From Bacteroidota bacterium (GTDB lineage: Bacteria > Bacteroidota > Rhodothermia > Rhodothermales > UBA10348), in the NCBI GenBank assembly GCA_029262775.1, contig JAJCYR010000042.1, positions 22,812-86,811 of the forward strand: DNA of 64,000 bases. Direction: 5' to 3'. Made by a program: the position numbers and the translations under genes. The first letter of the stretch is position 1; each line of letters opens with the position of its first letter. The notes under the pieces are model-generated. The model was given only the letters and a program-made list of their open reading frames with translations, was not told the DNA's origin and made no database searches. Shown here piece by piece: positions 8,792 through 17,511 of this stretch.

Positions 8792-9831
8792 ACACCCGGC
8801 TGCGCACCTGGCTCATTCGCCTTGGAAGTTTTGCGCTCGCGGGCCTGCTCCTCTGGCTCGCGCTCCGCGGCGCCGACTGGGCGGCCGTCGGCGCCGCCCT
8901 TCGCACGGCCAACTACTGGTGGGTGCCGCCCGTCATCGTGGTCACGCTCGGCGCCCACTGGCTGCGCGCCGTCCGGTGGTGCATCATGATGGATGCCCTG
9001 CCCGAGCGCCGCAGCCCGCACGGCGCGGGTTCGCCCAATCCGACCTCCCGCACGGTCGCCTTCGCATCGGTCCTCGTCGGCTACATGGCCAATTACGCCG
9101 GACCGCGCATTGGCGAGCTGATCCGGGCGGGCAACGTGGCCGCCCACGAGCGCCTCTCGTTCTCCTCGCTCATGGGCACGGTCGTGGCCGAGCGCGTACT
9201 CGATATGCTCACGCTCGTCCTCGGCCTTGCCACGCTCCCGCTCATTTACGGATCGGAGCTGTCGGGCGTCGTCGGCCGCCTCGGTGAATCCTTCAGCGGG
9301 GTATCGGCCGGGACGTGGTGGCTTGTCGGGGGCGCGGGGCTTGCCGCGGGCTTCGCGGGCCTGTGGATCCTGTTTCGGCGGCCGAGCGACGGATCGTCCC
9401 GGCTCGGCCGCATTCTCGATACCTTCCGCGACGGACTGCTCGCCGTGACGCGAACCGGCCGCAGCGGCACCATTACCACCCTCACGGCCGCCATGTGGCT
9501 CTCCTACTCCTTCATGGCATGGGTCCCTTTTGCCATGCTCGGCTACACGCAGACGTTTGGCATCTCTCCACTGGAGGCCTGGGGCCTCATGATCATCGGT
9601 TCATTCGGCGTCGTCCTGCCTGCGCCCGGCGGCATTGGCACCTACCACGTCATCACAGTCGAATCGCTCGGTCTGCTACACGCCATGCCGAGCTCCGAAG
9701 CCGCCACCTACGCCCTCCTGACACACACCGGCCAGATGATCATCTACGTACTCGCCGGCTTCGCGGCGCTCACCTGGCTCGCCCCCCGACTTGCACGTAA
9801 TGCCGCCGCTTCCGATCATTCACCGACATGA
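8788..9831 (+). CDS. Lysylphosphatidylglycerol synthase TM / UPF0104 flippase-like membrane protein
   Basis: Multi-TM; FASVLVGYMANYAGPRIGELIRAGNVAAHERLSFSSLMGTVVAERVLDML; ATGA overlap with lolA. Confidence 0.8.
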   Translation: MNTRLRTWLIRLGSFALAGLLLWLALRGADWAAVGAALRTANYWWVPPVIVVTLGAHWLRAVRWCIMMDALPERRSPHGAGSPNPTSRTVAFASVLVGYMANYAGPRIGELIRAGNVAAHERLSFSSLMGTVVAERVLDMLTLVLGLATLPLIYGSELSGVVGRLGESFSGVSAGTWWLVGGAGLAAGFAGLWILFRRPSDGSSRLGRILDTFRDGLLAVTRTGRSGTITTLTAAMWLSYSFMAWVPFAMLGYTQTFGISPLEAWGLMIIGSFGVVLPAPGGIGTYHVITVESLGLLHAMPSSEAATYALLTHTGQMIIYVLAGFAALTWLAPRLARNAAASDHSPT

Positions 9832-12233
9832 ATCCGTCTATTTTCAGATCTTTTTTCGGGTCGATGCGCCGCTCCCGCCCATCCTTGTGTTTTCTGGTGG
9901 CCCTGTTCCTGTTCTGTAGCAGCTTCTGTGGTAGCGCACGGGCGCAGGACGTGCCTGATATGCCTGAGGCGCCGCTCCAGGCCGATCTCCTGCCCGGTCT
10001 CGATATCCAATACGTCCGCGCAGCCATCGTGCTGCTCCCGGCTCAGCGCACACTTCGCGGCTCGGTGGCCTACCACGTTGAGCGGCGCGTGGGCGCCGAC
10101 AGCCTCATTCTGCGCGCTGGCGCCGTCAGCGTCAAGAACGTATTTCTCCACGTTGTAGGCAGCCGCACGGAAGCCACACCCGACTCCTCGGACGCCCCCA
10201 CACCCCCTTGGACCCACCGCTCCGATACGCTCCGGATTGCACTGCCTGCCGCTACGGACAATGGCAGCGCGGACGCTGGACCCGTCGTCTTCGTGGTGCA
10301 AATCGACTACGAAACCGCCCGCGTCGGCTATGACGTGCGCGATCGAAGCGGGTGGAAGGCCGTTTGGACGCCTTCCCGGCCCGATGCAGCGCACTGGATT
10401 CCGCAGCCCCTGGCCTGGTCCGATCCGTTTGCTGCCGACATCCGCGTGAAAACGCCGCCGGGCTGGAACGTCTACTTTCCGGCTGGTTCCACCACGCGTC
10501 TTCCAGGCCCCGACCACGCCATTCACGTCTGGCAGCCGAGCGGCGAGCGTCTCACGCACGGGCTCGGCTTTTTGGCCATGGATGTGGACGCCGTGCTCGA
10601 ACAGGCGCCCGATTCCTCCCAGATCACGATTCAACTCCCCGAGGGTCATCCATCCCACTACTGGCCGGGCCTCGTGCTGCTCTCGGACGACATGGAGCTC
10701 GAGACCGACCCCCTCATGGGGCGCTTCAAGAAGCTAACGCTCGCCGAACGCACATGGGCCGCCCCGCTGGCTACCAACGTCTACTGGACCGATTCCTGGC
10801 TTCACGAGGCAGCCGTTGCCTGGCGCGCACTCGAAGCGCTCCGTGTCTCGGAGGGCCCTGCCGCCGCGCAGCGCGTGCTTGAGGAAGCCCGGCGGCGCTA
10901 CCTCGCCGAACCCTACCGCCGGCCCCTCGTCTGGGACCGCTGGCACAGCCCGGTCGACCTCGAAGATGCGCACGCCCGGTGGAAAGGGCTCTGGGTGCTG
11001 CATATGCTGGCCGAGCGGACATCGCCTTCGGCGGTCCACTCGGCCCTCGACGCCGTTCGTCTTCGTGCCCTTGACGCGCCCATCGATACGGAAGATTTCC
11101 GGCAGGCCATGGAAAACGAGTGGGATCTGACGGCGTTTTTCGATACATGGGCCTACAGCGCCGGGCACCCGCAGCTGTCCGTGATCCACACGCACGCGGC
11201 GAATAGTGGGCAGCTCACCGTGATGGTAGAGCAGAAACAGGCGGGGCCGTTCATTCCGCCCGCATTCGATCTGGATGGGGAGCTGCTGGCGTCATCCATT
11301 GCCGGATCCGAGGCGCGCGCATTCCGGAGCGCCGAGCGCTCGACTCGTGTCACGATGGACATGCCCGTCCGGCCGCGCTATGTGCACTTCCGGAGCCGGG
11401 TGCCCCTGCTCATGGAATTCGTTCCGCCGCCCGATGAAGTGGATGTGACCGCCTGGATCCGCGATGCCGAAACCGACCAGGAGCGCGTGGCGCTGCTCGC
11501 GACGCTCGCCGAGGGCGAGCCGGGTACATCGCTCCTGATTGGCCTGCGCGCCGTGCTCGAAGCGGCGCCTGACAACGTGCGCGTCGCTGCGTTTCCTGTC
11601 CTCGCCGCCATGGCGCCCTCCGAATCGGCCCTCCGCCTCGTACATTCGCTCAGCGTGCCGACAAAAACGCCGAGCGGCGACCCGCTTCCAGACCTCCTGT
11701 ACGCCAAGTTGGGAGCGCTCGAGGCCTTCGGCCCGGCCGAGGCGGCTGCGCTGGCACTTGAAACAGCCAACACGAGCCAGAATGGATTTCTGCTCGAACG
11801 CGCCGTCCACCTGCTCGTCACGCACCGGCCGGATCTGGCCTGGCAGGTCCTCGAGTCCGCGCTCGTCACCCGCAGCGACGATGACCGGATACGGCGGCTC
11901 GCGATCCGGCTCGTTGAGGCCTCCGGCCGCTCGGCGCGGGAGCGCCTCGCCGCGCTCCTACCGCTCACGGAAAATCCGCACCACCCGACGACGCGCGGCG
12001 AAGCGCTGTTGGCGGCCGCGCGCGTGGACCCCAAAAACAGCACCGTGCGCCGCCGCACCGCCGCCTGGCTGCCTGACGAACACCCCACCCTGCGCGCGGC
12101 CGCCATCGAAGCGCTGGACGTGCTGCCCGAGGACGCCGTACCCACGGCCGCCATCACCGATGCCCTCGAGCGCGAAACGCGTCCAGCGCTTCGCCGCGCC
12201 CTCCTCCGCGTCCTGTCCAACCGCGACGCGTAA
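9828..12233 (+). CDS. M1 aminopeptidase-like protein with degenerate zinc site and helical-repeat C-terminus
   Basis: Signal peptide; M1-like N-terminal beta region; TLAER-x18-E in place of HExxH-x18-E (KKLTLAERTWAAPLATNVYWTDSWLHEAAVAW). Confidence 0.7.
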   Translation: MNPSIFRSFFGSMRRSRPSLCFLVALFLFCSSFCGSARAQDVPDMPEAPLQADLLPGLDIQYVRAAIVLLPAQRTLRGSVAYHVERRVGADSLILRAGAVSVKNVFLHVVGSRTEATPDSSDAPTPPWTHRSDTLRIALPAATDNGSADAGPVVFVVQIDYETARVGYDVRDRSGWKAVWTPSRPDAAHWIPQPLAWSDPFAADIRVKTPPGWNVYFPAGSTTRLPGPDHAIHVWQPSGERLTHGLGFLAMDVDAVLEQAPDSSQITIQLPEGHPSHYWPGLVLLSDDMELETDPLMGRFKKLTLAERTWAAPLATNVYWTDSWLHEAAVAWRALEALRVSEGPAAAQRVLEEARRRYLAEPYRRPLVWDRWHSPVDLEDAHARWKGLWVLHMLAERTSPSAVHSALDAVRLRALDAPIDTEDFRQAMENEWDLTAFFDTWAYSAGHPQLSVIHTHAANSGQLTVMVEQKQAGPFIPPAFDLDGELLASSIAGSEARAFRSAERSTRVTMDMPVRPRYVHFRSRVPLLMEFVPPPDEVDVTAWIRDAETDQERVALLATLAEGEPGTSLLIGLRAVLEAAPDNVRVAAFPVLAAMAPSESALRLVHSLSVPTKTPSGDPLPDLLYAKLGALEAFGPAEAAALALETANTSQNGFLLERAVHLLVTHRPDLAWQVLESALVTRSDDDRIRRLAIRLVEASGRSARERLAALLPLTENPHHPTTRGEALLAAARVDPKNSTVRRRTAAWLPDEHPTLRAAAIEALDVLPEDAVPTAAITDALERETRPALRRALLRVLSNRDA

Positions 12234-12345
12234 CGGGTCGCCCGCCACGCGCGACCGTTCACGGCATTTCACTTTGTGGATACCAAATCCTGTGGTACCC
12301 TCATATTGGAAACGGAACCTATGGATCTTGCCACAGGAAAACGCC

Positions 12346-12600
12346 ATGCAAGCCACAAACCAGGGAAATGAAAACCCACTCCAGGGTCTGATCAGCAGTG
12401 ATCTGTATGAGACGCTGGCCGAGCACAATCTGCTCAACGAAAAAGGCGTCCGCGACTATCACATACGGAAAGTGTACATCCGTCTCCGGAGACAGAATAT
12501 GTCCTCGTTTGAGGCCATTGAAACGCTCCGCGGAGAGCACCCGTACCTGCAGTTCGACACCATCCGCAAAATCGTCTACAGAATGGGGGCACCAAGCTGA
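12346..12600 (+). CDS. Conserved small hypothetical protein (84 aa)
   Basis: MQATNQGNENPLQGLISSDLYETLAEHNLLNEKGVRDYHIRKVYIRLRRQNMSSFEAIETLRGEHPYLQFDTIRKIVYRMGAPS, followed by terminator. Confidence 0.55.
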   Translation: MQATNQGNENPLQGLISSDLYETLAEHNLLNEKGVRDYHIRKVYIRLRRQNMSSFEAIETLRGEHPYLQFDTIRKIVYRMGAPS

Positions 12601-12664
12601 GTCCTCTGAGAAATTTCAGGTGATGAACGTGCCCAATAGGGCATGGTCTTGCTTGAAAGGTGGG

Positions 12665-12704
12665 CACCCCGATTCGCCATACGGCGGGTCGGGGTGGTTT
12701 TTTT
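12665..12704 (+). terminator. Rho-independent terminator
   Basis: CACCCCGA...TCGGGGTG stem followed by a T run. Confidence 0.8.
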
Positions 12705-13533
12705 ATATCCGGCAGCGCGTGGCCTGAAAAAGCAGGATGGCGGCAGCCACGGACGCGTTCAACGATTCGGCCGGGCCGGGCATGGGGATAGATACCTCGT
12801 AGTCGCAGAGCGCGCGCACGGTCGGCATCATGCCCTTCTCCTCTGAGCCGACCACCAAACCGAGCGGACGATCCCAGTCCATATCCCACATGGACGTCGC
12901 GCCCGAGCCCTCGGCCCCTACAATCCAGTAGCCCCGCTCCTTCATACCCTGTATGACGAGCTTCAGGTTGTGCGTCCTGGCAACAGGCAGGTGCGCCAGC
13001 ATACCTGCACTCGTCTTGACCGATGCCGCCGTTACCGGTGCCGCGCCGCGATCGGGCAGCACCAGGCCTGCGGCTCCCGCCGCCACCGCCGAGCGCGCAA
13101 TGGCCCCAAGGTTGTGCGGATCCTGGATGTGGTCGAGCAGCACGACGATCGGTTTCTTCGCGAGGACATCGTCGCGCGTGGGCGCAATCAAAGCGAGCAT
13201 TTCATCGGCGTCGAGGTACGCGACGGGCGATACCACCGCCACCACCCCCTGATGATTCACGCCTGGCACCAGGCTGTTCAGCTTGCCGTGCGGCACGTAC
13301 TGCACGGAAACGCCCCGCTCATCGGCCAGCGCCCGGATCACCCCGAGCGAACCACCGCCACCGCCGCCACCACTACCGCCACCAGCCTGCCCGCCCTGCT
13401 TCTGCTGCGCGAAGAGCACCTTGTCAAGGCGCGATACATCGGCCGCTTCGAGCAGCTCGCGCACGGCATTGCGGCCCGCCACATGCGGCGACGAAGCCGC
13501 ACTGGGTGAGTCTGGTGCAGAGGAGCGGCGCAC
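12703..13533 (-). CDS. rlmB: 23S rRNA guanosine 2'-O-methyltransferase (SpoU/TrmH family)
   Basis: VAGRNAVRELLEA...VVLLDHIQDPHNLGAIARSAVAAGAAGLVLP...LGLVVGSEEKGMMPTVRALCDYEVSIPMPGPAESLNASVAAAILLF. Confidence 0.93.
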   Translation of the reverse strand: MRRSSAPDSPSAASSPHVAGRNAVRELLEAADVSRLDKVLFAQQKQGGQAGGGSGGGGGGGSLGVIRALADERGVSVQYVPHGKLNSLVPGVNHQGVVAVVSPVAYLDADEMLALIAPTRDDVLAKKPIVVLLDHIQDPHNLGAIARSAVAAGAAGLVLPDRGAAPVTAASVKTSAGMLAHLPVARTHNLKLVIQGMKERGYWIVGAEGSGATSMWDMDWDRPLGLVVGSEEKGMMPTVRALCDYEVSIPMPGPAESLNASVAAAILLFQATRCRI

Positions 13534-13536
13534 GGA

Positions 13537-14466
13537 TCAGGACGCGCCCGCCGGCGCCTTACCGGCCGATTCCTGCTCCGCCGGGACGCGGAAGCGCCAG
13601 GCACCCACGATCCCGATCGTAATCAGGATGACGGAAATCACTTCGGCCTGCGTGACGGCCATGCCGAACAGATCGAACGAGTTGTTGACGCGGATCTGCT
13701 CAATCAGGAGGCGCTCCGTGCCGCTCAGGATCAGGTACACAAAGAACAACCATCCAGCCCGGTAGCGATGGTCGCGAATGACCCACAAAAAACCGAAAAT
13801 GAGCGATGAAGCGACAAATTCGTAGATGGGTGTCGGGTAGACCGGCGCCCCCGAGAGGTCCCGTCCCAGAATATTGTTGGCATAGTCTTCTGCCCAGAGC
13901 CACGTCGGAAACCAGTCAGGCCTGGCCGCGAGGTCGGCCGCAATACCCCAATCCCCGTCGCCCGAGAGGTGACAGCCAATGCGCCCAATGCCGTAGGCAA
14001 TCATGAGGCCGGGCGCGACAGCATCGGCCACGCGGCCCACGGACAGCCCTTTTTTGCGCGAGTAGTGCACAAGGGCCCACGCAGCGACCACCAGACCGCC
14101 ATAAAACGTGAACCCACCCGAGGAGAAGAGCATGTCCGCCGGGGCCATGAAAAAGTCATTCAGGTTCTCCAGGATATGGAAGAACTTGGCGCCCACGAAC
14201 CCGACAAAAATGGCGAGCATGACATATGTGCCCACCAGATACGACGGACTGGCGGTGATTTGCCGCTTTTTGCCCTTGGGAGCATTCGGATCATCGATGC
14301 GCACGCCGTTGAGCATGCCCTGCCCGTAGAGCCGGTCGAATTCTTTCTGCAGCACCCAGGCCGCCGTCATGGCGCCCACGGCCACCATGAATCCGAACGA
14401 ATAAATGGGCAGCGGAAGTGAAAATCCAAAGACATCCTGAAAGATGTCACTCAGGCGTGGGTACAT
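13537..14466 (-). CDS. lgt: Prolipoprotein diacylglyceryl transferase
   Basis: PIYSFGFMVAVG...RVADAVAPGLMIAYGIGRIGCHLSGDGDWG...VYPTPIYEFVASSLIFGFLW. Confidence 0.93.
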   Translation of the reverse strand: MYPRLSDIFQDVFGFSLPLPIYSFGFMVAVGAMTAAWVLQKEFDRLYGQGMLNGVRIDDPNAPKGKKRQITASPSYLVGTYVMLAIFVGFVGAKFFHILENLNDFFMAPADMLFSSGGFTFYGGLVVAAWALVHYSRKKGLSVGRVADAVAPGLMIAYGIGRIGCHLSGDGDWGIAADLAARPDWFPTWLWAEDYANNILGRDLSGAPVYPTPIYEFVASSLIFGFLWVIRDHRYRAGWLFFVYLILSGTERLLIEQIRVNNSFDLFGMAVTQAEVISVILITIGIVGAWRFRVPAEQESAGKAPAGAS

Positions 14467-15757
14467 ATGCTGTTTTCAGTATACCGGTCAGGTCGTCGAG
14501 AGCAACGCTCTGTTGCTCTCCTGTGTCCATGTGTTTCAGTTGGGCCGTGCCGGCGTCGAGCTCCGCATCGCCCAGAATAACTACGCACCGTGCCTCTTGC
14601 CTGTTCGCCTCGCGCATCTGCGCCTTCATGGAGCGTCCCTTGAGGTCGTAGACGGTGCTCAGTCCGGCACGCCTCCATGCGCGCATGAGCGGAAAGGCGT
14701 AGTCTCCCGCGCGCTCGCCGAGCGTAACCACAAACACATCGGGCACACCGGCCTTCGGCAGTTCGATACCCGCCGATTCGAGGGCCAGGAAGAGCCGTTC
14801 CATGCCGGCCGCAAACCCAACCGCCGGAACATCCTGTTTCGAGCCGATTTCGCCGGCCAGCAGGTCGTAGCGCCCGCCCCCGGCGAGCGTCGTCTGCGCG
14901 CCGAGCACGGGAGAATCTATTTCAAAGGCCGTCCGCGTATAATAATCCAGGCCGCGAACCAGAAACGGATCTTCCTCGAAGGCGAGTCCGGCCGCCGTGA
15001 GGTGCTTTTTCACGTCGCCGTAGTGCCCCGCGCTCTCCTCGTCAATGAAATCGAGCATGATGGGGGCGCCCTCGAGAAGCCCCCGCTCGGCCTCGCTCTT
15101 CGTGTCAAGAATGCGCAGCGGATTCGACTCAAGGCGTTCGCGGCTCGTTTCCGACAGCTGACCGGCCAGTGGGCGCAGGTACGCCTGGAGCGCCGTCCTG
15201 TAGGCAGTCCGCGACGCGGCTGTGCCCAGCGAGTTCAGCCGCACGGTGAAATCCGTGAGCCCGAGTTCGCGGTAAATGTCCACTGCGAGCAGAATGGTTT
15301 CGGCGTCTGCCCGTGCATCGTCCGCGCCAATATACTCGGTGCCGAACTGGTGAAACTGGCGGTAGCGACCCTTCTGGGGGCGTTCGGCCCGGAAACAGGG
15401 CCCAATATAGTAGAGGCGCTGCACGCCCCCGAGCTGCGCCAGATGATGCTGCAGGTAGGCCCGCATGACGGGCGCCGTGACCTCAGGACGTAACACATAC
15501 TGCGTGCTCCCCCGCTCGAAGGCGAACATTTCTTTCGATACGATATCGGTCAGCTGGCCAATGCCCCGCGCAATGAGGGCCGTCGGCTCCAGGATGGGCG
15601 TCCGGATTTCGTGGACACCGTGCCGGTGCATGACACGCCGAATGGTCTCTTCCACGTACTGCCAGGCGTGGGTCGATGCCACCGTGTCGGCCGACGTCGA
15701 CTGCGTATGCGGCAGGATATCGAACGTGCCGGGAATACTCTGGAAGGAGTCACTCAT
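14447..15757 (-). CDS. hisS: Histidyl-tRNA synthetase
   Basis: FERGSTQYVLRPEVTAPVMRAYLQHHLAQLGGVQRLYYIGPCFRAERPQKGRYRQFHQFGTEYIG; LVRGLDYYTRTAFE. Confidence 0.96.
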   Translation of the reverse strand: MSDSFQSIPGTFDILPHTQSTSADTVASTHAWQYVEETIRRVMHRHGVHEIRTPILEPTALIARGIGQLTDIVSKEMFAFERGSTQYVLRPEVTAPVMRAYLQHHLAQLGGVQRLYYIGPCFRAERPQKGRYRQFHQFGTEYIGADDARADAETILLAVDIYRELGLTDFTVRLNSLGTAASRTAYRTALQAYLRPLAGQLSETSRERLESNPLRILDTKSEAERGLLEGAPIMLDFIDEESAGHYGDVKKHLTAAGLAFEEDPFLVRGLDYYTRTAFEIDSPVLGAQTTLAGGGRYDLLAGEIGSKQDVPAVGFAAGMERLFLALESAGIELPKAGVPDVFVVTLGERAGDYAFPLMRAWRRAGLSTVYDLKGRSMKAQMREANRQEARCVVILGDAELDAGTAQLKHMDTGEQQSVALDDLTGILKTAYVPTPE

Positions 15758-16220
15758 CGAGCAGATGGTTTTCAGCGTCCTCGATCGCCGCGAAGAGCTC
15801 GTCGTCGGTCTTTGCCGCGAGCATACGCCGACGCACCGCTTCCTGGTTCATGAGGCGAGAAATGCGGCTCAGGATTTTGACGTGCTGGCTTTTGGCCTCC
15901 GGAATGCCCAGCACCAGAAATACAATCTGGACGGGGAGGTCGTCGACCGCATCGAAGGCCACGGGCCCCGAGAGTACGGCGAGCGCCGCCACCGTTTCCG
16001 ATACGCCCTTCGTCTTGGCATGCGGAAGCGCCAGGCCTTTGCCGACGCCCGTCGACATGGACCGCTCGCGCGCCTCCACGTCGCGGCGCACGTACTCCAT
16101 ATCGATAATCTGTGGCCGGCTGGACACGAGCTCCAGCATGGCGGCCATAAGCTCCGGCTTGTTGCGGGCCTCAATGCCCACGGTCACCGATTCGGGAGCA
16201 AGAAATTGACTAATGCTCAT
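15750..16220 (-). CDS. ptsN: PTS IIA (fructose/nitrogen-regulatory type) domain protein
   Basis: GVGKGLALPHAKTKGVSETVAALAVLSGPVAFDAVDDLPVQIVFLVLGI. Confidence 0.85.
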   Translation of the reverse strand: MSISQFLAPESVTVGIEARNKPELMAAMLELVSSRPQIIDMEYVRRDVEARERSMSTGVGKGLALPHAKTKGVSETVAALAVLSGPVAFDAVDDLPVQIVFLVLGIPEAKSQHVKILSRISRLMNQEAVRRRMLAAKTDDELFAAIEDAENHLLDE

Positions 16221-17406
16221 GACGTTTTATTTTTTCAAGGACAGTAGACATGTCACGCGGAGGTTCAGCCTCGAAATATACTTCGCTTCCAGTCTGCGGA
16301 TGAACAAATCCTATTGAAACCGCATGTAGCGCCTGGCGGGGACACCTCGCCATGATCTCCTTGTAGAACGGGCGTTCGGTGCCGCCCGGAACGCCGTCCG
16401 GAATGCGGTCGCCCCCATACACGGAATCGCCAAAAATGGGCCTGCCGAGGTGCTTGGCGTGCACGCGAATCTGGTGTGTGCGCCCCGTTTCCAGGCGGAA
16501 CTCGACGAGCGACGTGTACTCGAAATACTCCAGCACGCGGTAATGCGTTATGGCATGCTTGCCTGTTCCCTCGGCCACAACCGACATGCGCCGGCGGTCC
16601 CGCGGATCCCTCCCGAGCCACGTATCGATCGTACCCTCCGCCTCGCCGGGATGCCCCCAGAGCAGCGCCCGGTAGCGCCTGTGAATGGTGTGCCTGGCAA
16701 ACTGATCGGCCAATCTGGCGTGCACATGATCGTTTTTGGCCACCACCAGCAGACCACTCGTGTCCTTGTCGATACGATGCACAATGCCAGGCCGAAGCAC
16801 CACATCCCCGTCGAACCGCGGCGCGGCGTTGACCGTTGAGAGGGGAATCCCGCCGATTCCGCCCTCCGCATCCCCCGAACCACCCGCGTCCTCCGAACCA
16901 CCTGCAGCCTCCGAACCACCCGCATCCTCCGAACCACCTGCAGCCTCCGAACCACCCGCGTCATCATTCAGATCTCGGTCCTCCTCGTCCCCTGCCGCCT
17001 CCAGCGAGAAGGAATGCCCCCCAAAATGGTACAGCAGGCCGTGCAGGAGCGTCCCCGTCCGGTGACCATGCGCCGGGTGCACGACGAGGCCCGCGGGCTT
17101 GTTCACAACGAGCAGGTCCTCGTCCTCGTGCACGATGTCGAGCGCCATGGGCTCGGGCGTGATCTCGAGGCGCGGCGGCCGCGGCAGCGTGCACACAATG
17201 GTATCGCCCGCCATGATGGGCTGCGAGGCCTTGCGGGTCACGGCGTCGTTGACCACCACCCGCCCCTGCCGAATACCCCGCTGCACCTTGGTCCGCGTGG
17301 CATTCTGTATGAAACCGGTCAGATACACATCCAGCCGCTCGTTCTCCTGGTACCCTGCGGGGACCTCAAAGACGAGTGTCGCTTCTTCGGGCTTCATGTT
17401 TTCCAT
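16210..17406 (-). CDS. rluD: RluA/RluD family pseudouridine synthase with low-complexity insertion
   Basis: ERLDVYLTGFI...S4-like N-terminus; VVNKPAGLVVHPAHGHRTGTLLHGLLYHF; LRPGIVHRIDKDTSGLLVVAKND. Confidence 0.92.
   Translation of the reverse strand: MENMKPEEATLVFEVPAGYQENERLDVYLTGFIQNATRTKVQRGIRQGRVVVNDAVTRKASQPIMAGDTIVCTLPRPPRLEITPEPMALDIVHEDEDLLVVNKPAGLVVHPAHGHRTGTLLHGLLYHFGGHSFSLEAAGDEEDRDLNDDAGGSEAAGGSEDAGGSEAAGGSEDAGGSGDAEGGIGGIPLSTVNAAPRFDGDVVLRPGIVHRIDKDTSGLLVVAKNDHVHARLADQFARHTIHRRYRALLWGHPGEAEGTIDTWLGRDPRDRRRMSVVAEGTGKHAITHYRVLEYFEYTSLVEFRLETGRTHQIRVHAKHLGRPIFGDSVYGGDRIPDGVPGGTERPFYKEIMARCPRQALHAVSIGFVHPQTGSEVYFEAEPPRDMSTVLEKIKRHEH
16860..16970. repeat. 18-nt degenerate tandem repeat coding GGSE(A/D)A in rluD
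   Basis: Repeated tccgaaccacc(c/t)gc(g/a)(t/g)cc units on + strand; protein GGSEAAGGSEDAGGSEAAGGSEDAGGSGDAEGG. Confidence 0.9.
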
Positions 17407-17511
17407 GGTAATTTTCGAATCCGGCGGGTCTGGGCGCAACTTCCACATGAACATCCCGTCATGATTGACTTCAAGATGGAGCGCCCGGTGGCAACCCGGG
17501 CTACTCCCTCC

